Below are positions 61,701 through 64,000 of a stretch of DNA of 64,000 bases, in pieces (positions within the stretch are counted from its first letter, which is position 1; the number at the start of each line of letters is the position of its first letter). Both the position numbers and the translations under genes were made by a program. A model generated the notes under the pieces. It was not told the origin of the DNA. It was given only the letters and a program-made list of their open reading frames with translations, and ran no database searches. The stretch covers positions 1,792,727-1,856,726 of the forward strand of contig NMRA01000003.1 of the NCBI GenBank assembly GCA_002633005.1, read 5' to 3'. The DNA is from Phoronis australis. Taxonomy: Eukaryota; Phoronida; Phoronidae.

Positions 61701-64000
61701 CCTTGTGATTGGCTACTCTCGTTAACAGTAATTAAATTTCTTAAATAACTTTAAGGATTATCAGTTCACTGATAAGACTACTTATTTTTAAAATCATTGA
61801 TGATTGCATAATTTTGATAATTATGTTCATAGAGGTAATCCCCAGAGGTTCGTAATCTTTTTTCTAAGATTAATTATTTCTGAATAGGAGATTGCTGAAT
61901 TTTCTACAAACCTGAATTTCTTTACACGAAGCTTGCTACAAGAGCTCAGGTTTCAAAAATCAATACTTTTCAAGGAATGTTGCTGTCTTCATTTTTACAG
62001 CAGAATTCTTAGGTAAAAAGGACTTACAAAATTGCAGACACGTTTTGATCCTAATAGAATAAAGAACAAATTCTAATTGGTGGTATTTAACAGCAAACTC
62101 TGAAAAATCGAGATTTCTTAGAAAAAAGGCAGTCCCGTGATTACGAACATATTGGCATTGTTTTGGACAAATTATAATTTTGAAATCATCAAAGATTTGT
62201 ATTAGTTTGGTGGATTAATCATTAATTCTTAAAAATTATTTAAAATTGTTCCTTGATATCAAAAGTAGTCAATTACCATGAATTGTGCTGCATACAGTAA
62301 TCAATGGTCAAATGTCTTCAAGTATCTTTGATTTCTACCCATGATTCCTTGTTTTTGTTGAAGCGTTGATTAGCACAAGCACATTTTGAGCTTGAAAATG
62401 ATGTCGGTGTTTGTAGTCGGATGGGTTTTTTTTCCGTTCACTTTTTTCATTAAGATCACATCTTCCACAGATGATAATCTGGTCCCAGTTGTATGAAAGT
62501 AATACACCATATAGCAATAATGACGTCACATTATCGTTCGCCACGTTGTTATTGTTGAACAATGCACCTGACGTCGTGCAACAATCAAACTTGTCCAGCG
62601 GATAATTGTGAAGTTTTATGCAACCCAGCCCTGATCTGGTTTTAGTTAGACAGTACATTGATAATGAAACTTGAACCCATGGGTGGGTTTCATATTAGGG
62701 GTCTCAACGTTATTAAACCTGTCTAAAATCTGTGCCAACTCTTTTTTCAGCTGGATACTTTCCTAGATTCACTGATAACCTATGACAAGGAAAACATCCA
62801 CGAGAATTGCTTGAAAGCTGTCCAGCCCTATTTGAAGGATTCCAACTTTAACCCTGATCTCATTCGCACCAAGTCATTCGCTGCAGCAGGCCTTTGTGCA
62901 TGGGTTATCAACATTGTCAAGTTCTACCAGGTGTTCTGCATGGTGGAGCCTAAACGTCAGGCACTAGCCGCAGCTAATGCAGAGTTAGAGGCTGCCCAGG
63001 AGAAGTTACGGCTAATCACAAACAAGATTTCACAGTTGGAAGAGACCTTGGGAAAATTGACGAGTGAATTTGAAAATGCCACTGCGGAAAAAATGCATTG
63101 CCAAGAAGAGGCTGATGCCACTAATAACACCATTAACCTGGCCAATAGATTAGTAGGGGGACTGTCTTCAGAGAAAGTGCGCTGGAGTGAAGCGGTCAGC
63201 ATGTTCAAGATCCAAGAATCAACCCTGCCTGGTGACATTCTTCTGGCTTCTGCATGCCTCTCTTACTGTGGTTGTTTCACACGAAACTACCGTCAGTCTT
63301 TGATGGAACAGCATTGGTTGCCTTACTTACAGGAGTTGACTGTGCCCATACCTATCACTGAGGGTATTGATCCCCTCTCACTGCTGGCTGATGATGCTGA
63401 CCGTGCTGTGTGGAACAATGAAGGCCTGCCTAGTGACAGGATGTCTTTTGAAAATGCCACCATTCTAACGAATGCCATACGATGGCCATTGCTGATTGAT
63501 CCTCAGCTGCAGGGAATCAAGTGGATAAAGAACAAGTATGGTTCTGATCTGAGGGTGATTCGCCTTGGGCAGCGTAACGCTCTGGACATTATAGAGGCTG
63601 CTGTAACTGGTGGTGAGGTGGTGCTGATTGAGAACCTTGGCGAGACCATAGACTCTGTACTGGACAATGTGGTGGGCCGTAACACTGTCAAGAAAGGTCG
63701 CGCGATAAAGATCGGGGATAAAGATGTGGAATACAACAAGGACTTCCAGCTCTTACTGCATACCAAGTTAGCTAACCCTCATTACAAGCCAGAGATCCAG
63801 GCTCAGACAACTCTGATCAACTTCACCGTGACCAAGGCTGGTCTGGAAGAGCAGCTTCTTGCTGGTGTGGTGTCCAAGGAACGTCCAGACCTTGAGGAGC
63901 TGAAGCTGGAGTTGACCCACCAACAGAACCACTTCAAGATCACACTAAAGGAACTGGAGGATTCACTGCTGGCACGGCTCTCATCAGCTGATGGCAACTT
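25386..64000 (+). CDS. DNAH9: Outer-arm dynein beta-class heavy chain (DNAH9/11/17 clade), 3' partial
   Basis: Forty-three exons, all phase-consistent, encode about 3635 residues with no in-frame stop. The protein is the motor heavy chain of the ciliary or flagellar outer dynein arm: it hydrolyses ATP and slides doublet microtubules. Order of parts: tail (DHC_N1), linker (DHC_N2), AAA1-AAA4 with P-loops GPAGTGKT (about 1873), GTAGTGKS (2155), GNAGTGKT (2482) and GVGGSGKQ (2827), coiled-coil stalk with microtubule-binding tip, and start of AAA5. Family members are about 4450-4500 residues, so roughly 80 percent is here. Start: ATG ATG at 25386 with A at -3; an in-frame TGA lies at 25338. Wording such as [12 protein letters not shown] and [10 protein letters not shown] is closest to DNAH9, while [17 protein letters not shown] is like DNAH11, so it may be a co-ortholog of the vertebrate group. 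Exon coordinates are given in the sub-entries. Confidence 0.96.
27090..27510. mobile_element. MITE-like inverted-repeat element in dynein intron 1
   Basis: CTGTTGCATGAAATCAAAGT (27091 on) pairs imperfectly with the sequence ending GGACTGTTTCATGCAAGCCAG at about 27510, and the similarity continues inward (GGGGACTCAAGTTGGTACC versus GGACTCAACTAAGTTCC in reverse complement). About 420 bp, no reading frame. Confidence 0.6.
29905..30115 (+). repeat. Dispersed repeat family C, copy 1 (short)
   Basis: In dynein intron 5. Shares GAAAGGTTTGTTGATAAC-AAACAACGGTA and AATAACATGACTAAAT with the copies at about 47765-48290 and 54700-55090. Truncated relative to those. Confidence 0.5.
31260..31672. mobile_element. 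Possible short element bounded by AGAGACCC inverted ends
   Basis: AGAGACCC at about 31260 and GGGTCTCT at about 31671 face each other about 410 bp apart in dynein intron 6, and AATTCCG-type motifs recur inside. A 54-codon open stretch after TTTTCAG at 31412 (starts [14 protein letters not shown]) ends at a TAA and does not fit dynein. Weak evidence. Confidence 0.3.
34110..34385. repeat. 59-bp tandem repeat in dynein intron 9
   Basis: The unit TACCTTCTCTGTACCTAAAT (then GTTTAGCCGCACTTCC... to 59 bp) repeats head to tail about four and a half times. The middle copies are nearly identical; the outer ones are diverged (for example GTTCAGCCACATTG). Confidence 0.9.
34605..35830 (+). repeat. Dispersed repeat family A, copy 2
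   Basis: Collinear with about 2800-4155 over its full length and with the inverted copy at 13440-14900. It lies in dynein intron 9, same strand as the gene, ending about 110 bp before exon 10. Confidence 0.8.
36290..37515 (+). repeat. CCTAGTGGC-type composite repeat (family B), copy 1
   Basis: In dynein intron 10. Starts with GCTCTATCTCCAAAACCCTTT and TTCATGAAATTTTGCTCAT, then alternates internal sub-repeats around CCTAGTGGCAATTTTAG and TGTATCTCCTAAAC, and ends with GTGGGCGCCTTTCAACGCTCTGC. The same order is found at about 38060-39095. Exon 11 lies between the two copies. No reading frame; type of element unknown. Confidence 0.75.
38060..39095 (+). repeat. CCTAGTGGC-type composite repeat (family B), copy 2
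   Basis: In dynein intron 11. Begins with a palindrome-like GCGCCCACATATTTATATGT-GGACGC and a CCGTCCGTCC tract, then the same sub-repeats as copy 1 and the same end (GTGGGCGCATTTCAATGCTCTGC). Confidence 0.8.
39872..44098 (+). CDS. DNAH9: Dynein heavy chain exons 12-20: rest of tail into linker
   Basis: Exons 39872-40127, 40246-40490, 40649-40984, 41121-41363, 41709-41878, 42077-42299, 42529-42732, 42945-43346, 43853-44098 (residues about 706-1480). Residues up to about 1195 are the helical tail; from [18 protein letters not shown] (about 1197) the linker family domain DHC_N2 begins. The linker is the lever that swings across the AAA ring during the power stroke. Conserved phrases include [22 protein letters not shown]-like [26 protein letters not shown] and [14 protein letters not shown]. 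Introns here are short (about 120-2100 bp) and show no recognisable elements apart from the family B copy before exon 12. Confidence 0.95.
44621..46511 (+). CDS. DNAH9: Dynein heavy chain exons 21-24: linker to AAA1 start
   Basis: Exons 44621-44845, 45575-45793, 45919-46071, 46278-46511 (residues about 1481-1757). They encode the most conserved linker segments: [54 protein letters not shown] and CDCSGQVEVWLN. Exon 24 leads into AAA1 with [18 protein letters not shown]. Intron 21 contains the 570-bp MITE-like element at 44906-45475. Confidence 0.96.
44906..45475. mobile_element. 570-bp MITE with about 40-bp inverted ends
   Basis: GGGCTGTTCCAGTAAAATCT...GGGAGGGGGG at the left is matched by the reverse complement of ...CCCTCCCACACAGATTTTGCTGGAACAGCCC at the right, with few mismatches over about 40 bp. 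It is flanked by TAA (44903-44905) and TAG (45476-45478), close to a 3-bp TWA duplication. GGG ends and a TAA-type target suggest a PIF/Harbinger-like element; that class call is inference. Inside are repeated CACCACCCATAATTTTT motifs, no reading frame. Lies in dynein intron 21. Confidence 0.85.
46736..49365 (+). CDS. DNAH9: Dynein heavy chain exons 25-29: AAA1, main ATPase site
   Basis: Exons 46736-47093, 47263-47354, 48360-48622, 48784-49015, 49171-49365 (residues about 1758-2137). AAA1 is the main site of ATP hydrolysis. Walker [15 protein letters not shown] is split by a phase-1 intron within the second glycine codon (exon 25 ends GPA+G; exon 26 starts GTGKT). Walker B is in [12 protein letters not shown], followed by the sensor region [18 protein letters not shown]. 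Exon 28-29 carries [20 protein letters not shown] and [11 protein letters not shown]. All key residues are intact, so the motor should be active. Confidence 0.97.
47765..48290 (+). repeat. Dispersed repeat family C, copy 2
   Basis: In dynein intron 26. Aligns with about 51995-52440 (shared TATCTACAAAACC, TTAATTGGGTC, GGAACATT, CCTGAAAGTTTCACATGAAT, CTGATC) and about 54700-55090 (shared AGTCAAATAT, GATAGTA, ACCAAATTT, CTAATCAGCC). Confidence 0.7.
50530..52797 (+). CDS. DNAH9: Dynein heavy chain exons 30-32: AAA2
   Basis: Exons 50530-50740, 51584-51860, 52515-52797 (residues about 2138-2394). P-loop 2 is [14 protein letters not shown] (residues 2155 on), with [20 protein letters not shown] and [17 protein letters not shown] in exon 31. 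AAA2 in dyneins binds nucleotide but does not hydrolyse it. Exon 30 ends at a GTTTGT donor. The preceding intron 29 (49366-50529) and intron 30 (50741-51583) hold nothing I recognise. Confidence 0.96.
51995..52440 (+). repeat. Dispersed repeat family C, copy 3
   Basis: In dynein intron 31, same orientation as the other copies. Contains a short TGTAAA hexamer run (about 52078-52100) not seen in the others. Confidence 0.65.
53176..54684 (+). CDS. DNAH9: Dynein heavy chain exons 33-36: AAA3
   Basis: Exons 53176-53349, 53536-53844, 53943-54110, 54445-54684 (residues about 2395-2691). P-loop 3 is [15 protein letters not shown] (residue 2482 on), Walker [14 protein letters not shown] spans the exon 34-35 border, and [16 protein letters not shown] is the following sensor segment. 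AAA3 nucleotide state gates release from the microtubule. Exon 36 ends with the family phrase [15 protein letters not shown]. Confidence 0.96.
54700..55090 (+). repeat. Dispersed repeat family C, copy 4
   Basis: In dynein intron 36, directly after the exon 36 donor. Shares the landmarks listed for copy 2, with an internal AT-rich expansion around 54880-54930. Confidence 0.6.
55239..56796 (+). CDS. DNAH9: Dynein heavy chain exons 37-39: AAA4
   Basis: Exons 55239-55400, 55675-56295, 56635-56796 (residues about 2692-3006). Exon 38 (621 nt) carries P-loop 4 [19 protein letters not shown] (residue 2827 on), [18 protein letters not shown] and the [13 protein letters not shown] motif. Exon 38 ends CTCAAG|GCAAGT: the donor is GC, not GT. 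Exon 39 begins [20 protein letters not shown], the segment that always follows KVRRHLK in this family, so the junction is certain. Confidence 0.96.
56952..63400 (+). CDS. DNAH9: Dynein heavy chain exons 40-43 (part): stalk and microtubule-binding tip
   Basis: Exons 56952-57185, 57816-58076, 58461-58604, then the start of exon 43 at 62751. Exons 40-41 encode the first stalk helix ([20 protein letters not shown] through [19 protein letters not shown] and [15 protein letters not shown] to [13 protein letters not shown]). Exon 42 and the first part of exon 43 encode the microtubule-binding domain ([42 protein letters not shown]). The return helix starts at [20 protein letters not shown]. Intron 42 (58605-62750, 4.1 kb) is the longest and contains a TIR element, an assembly gap and a SINE. 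Confidence 0.95.
58743..60053. mobile_element. DNA element with inverted ends and TA flanks (contains gap)
   Basis: GTCGGTGGGCCAGATCTCAT at 58743 faces its reverse complement ...ATCTGGCCCACCGAC at 60053; similarity extends about 22-24 bp. TA flanks both ends (58741-58742, 60054-60055), which fits a TA-target DNA transposon or its MITE. About 1.3 kb including 35 N bases, so true length is unknown. I see no clear transposase frame. Lies in dynein intron 42. Confidence 0.7.
59826..59860. other. Assembly gap (35 N)
   Basis: Run of 35 unknown bases within the inverted-repeat element of dynein intron 42. The size may be a placeholder. Confidence 0.99.
60056..61363. other. Intron 42 middle part, nothing recognised
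   Basis: AT-rich intron DNA between the TIR element and the SINE. No exon, repeat or RNA gene seen. Confidence 0.5.
61364..61520 (+). mobile_element. tRNA-derived SINE
   Basis: A polymerase III A box TGGCCTAGTG (61370 on) is followed about 40 bp later by a B box GGTTCGAGATCC (61413-61424), as in tRNA genes. The flanks GGCAGTGTGGCCTAGTG (61364-61380) and CACTGGGCCACGCTGCC (about 61424-61440) are complementary, longer than a tRNA acceptor stem. A unique body and an AT-rich tail (ATAAATAATAATTAAGC) follow. It is a diverged SINE, not a functional tRNA gene. Confidence 0.75.
62751..64000 (+). CDS. DNAH9: Dynein heavy chain exon 43: stalk return and AAA5, runs off window
   Basis: After CTTTTTTCAG the frame stays open for at least 1250 nt (residues about 3220-3635) to the window end. 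It encodes the rest of the microtubule-binding domain, the second stalk helix ([40 protein letters not shown]) and AAA5 ([79 protein letters not shown]). Other exons of the gene average about 230 nt, so this one is unusually long. Confidence 0.97.
   Translation, partial: MDTFLDSLITYDKENIHENCLKAVQPYLKDSNFNPDLIRTKSFAAAGLCAWVINIVKFYQVFCMVEPKRQALAAANAELEAAQEKLRLITNKISQLEETLGKLTSEFENATAEKMHCQEEADATNNTINLANRLVGGLSSEKVRWSEAVSMFKIQESTLPGDILLASACLSYCGCFTRNYRQSLMEQHWLPYLQELTVPIPITEGIDPLSLLADDADRAVWNNEGLPSDRMSFENATILTNAIRWPLLIDPQLQGIKWIKNKYGSDLRVIRLGQRNALDIIEAAVTGGEVVLIENLGETIDSVLDNVVGRNTVKKGRAIKIGDKDVEYNKDFQLLLHTKLANPHYKPEIQAQTTLINFTVTKAGLEEQLLAGVVSKERPDLEELKLELTHQQNHFKITLKELEDSLLARLSSADGN

Noticed and set aside
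25386-64000. Assignment specifically to DNAH17
   Set aside because: Several diagnostic phrases ([39 protein letters not shown]) fit DNAH9 or DNAH11 better; a tree is needed to settle the clade.

Overview
This is a stretch of an animal (metazoan) nuclear genome. The genes are split by GT-AG introns (one GC-AG), introns are long and AT-rich and full of degenerate transposon copies, and the two main genes are an axonemal dynein heavy chain and an F-box protein of the FBXO16 type. The repeats (BEL/Pao integrase relic, tRNA-derived SINE, several small inverted-repeat elements, CCTAGTGG-type arrays) and the apparent heterozygosity suggest a marine invertebrate, perhaps a deuterostome. The species cannot be fixed from the window. 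An N-base at 7603 and a 35-base N gap at 59826-59860 show that this is a draft assembly.

Layout. 1-12936 holds no complete gene: an Asp-codon-like triplet repeat, a dispersed repeat copy (about 2800-4155), a 1.54 kb block present twice in tandem with a 24-bp minisatellite (6067-9160), and a decayed BEL/Pao integrase (about 10077-10375). 12937-15226 carries the last two exons of a plus-strand short-chain dehydrogenase (SDR16C/RDH10-like). 18085-24789 is a complete nine-exon FBXO16-like gene on the minus strand, reconstructed with all splice phases consistent (430 codons plus stop). 25386-64000 is a plus-strand outer-arm dynein beta-class heavy chain (DNAH9/11/17 clade, closest in wording to DNAH9/11). 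I traced 43 exons with consistent phase, giving about 3635 codons from the start Met to the AAA5 region; the gene runs off the window's right edge, and the missing part should be the rest of AAA5, AAA6 and the C-terminal domain.

How the genes relate. FBXO16 and the dynein gene are head to head with about 600 bp between their start codons, so they probably share a bidirectional promoter. That interval has forkhead-core motifs, an inverted CCAAT box and an X-box-like palindrome about 120 bp before the dynein start, which fits ciliary (FOXJ1/RFX) control. This is inference from motifs only.

I found no new defence-like or operon-like system. The observations most worth checking are the bidirectional ciliary promoter, a 9-residue in-frame tandem duplication and long acidic C-terminus in the FBXO16 protein, a GC-AG intron and unusually long 3' exon in the dynein gene, several inverted-repeat elements in introns, and the 1.54 kb tandem block that may be a false haplotype duplication.
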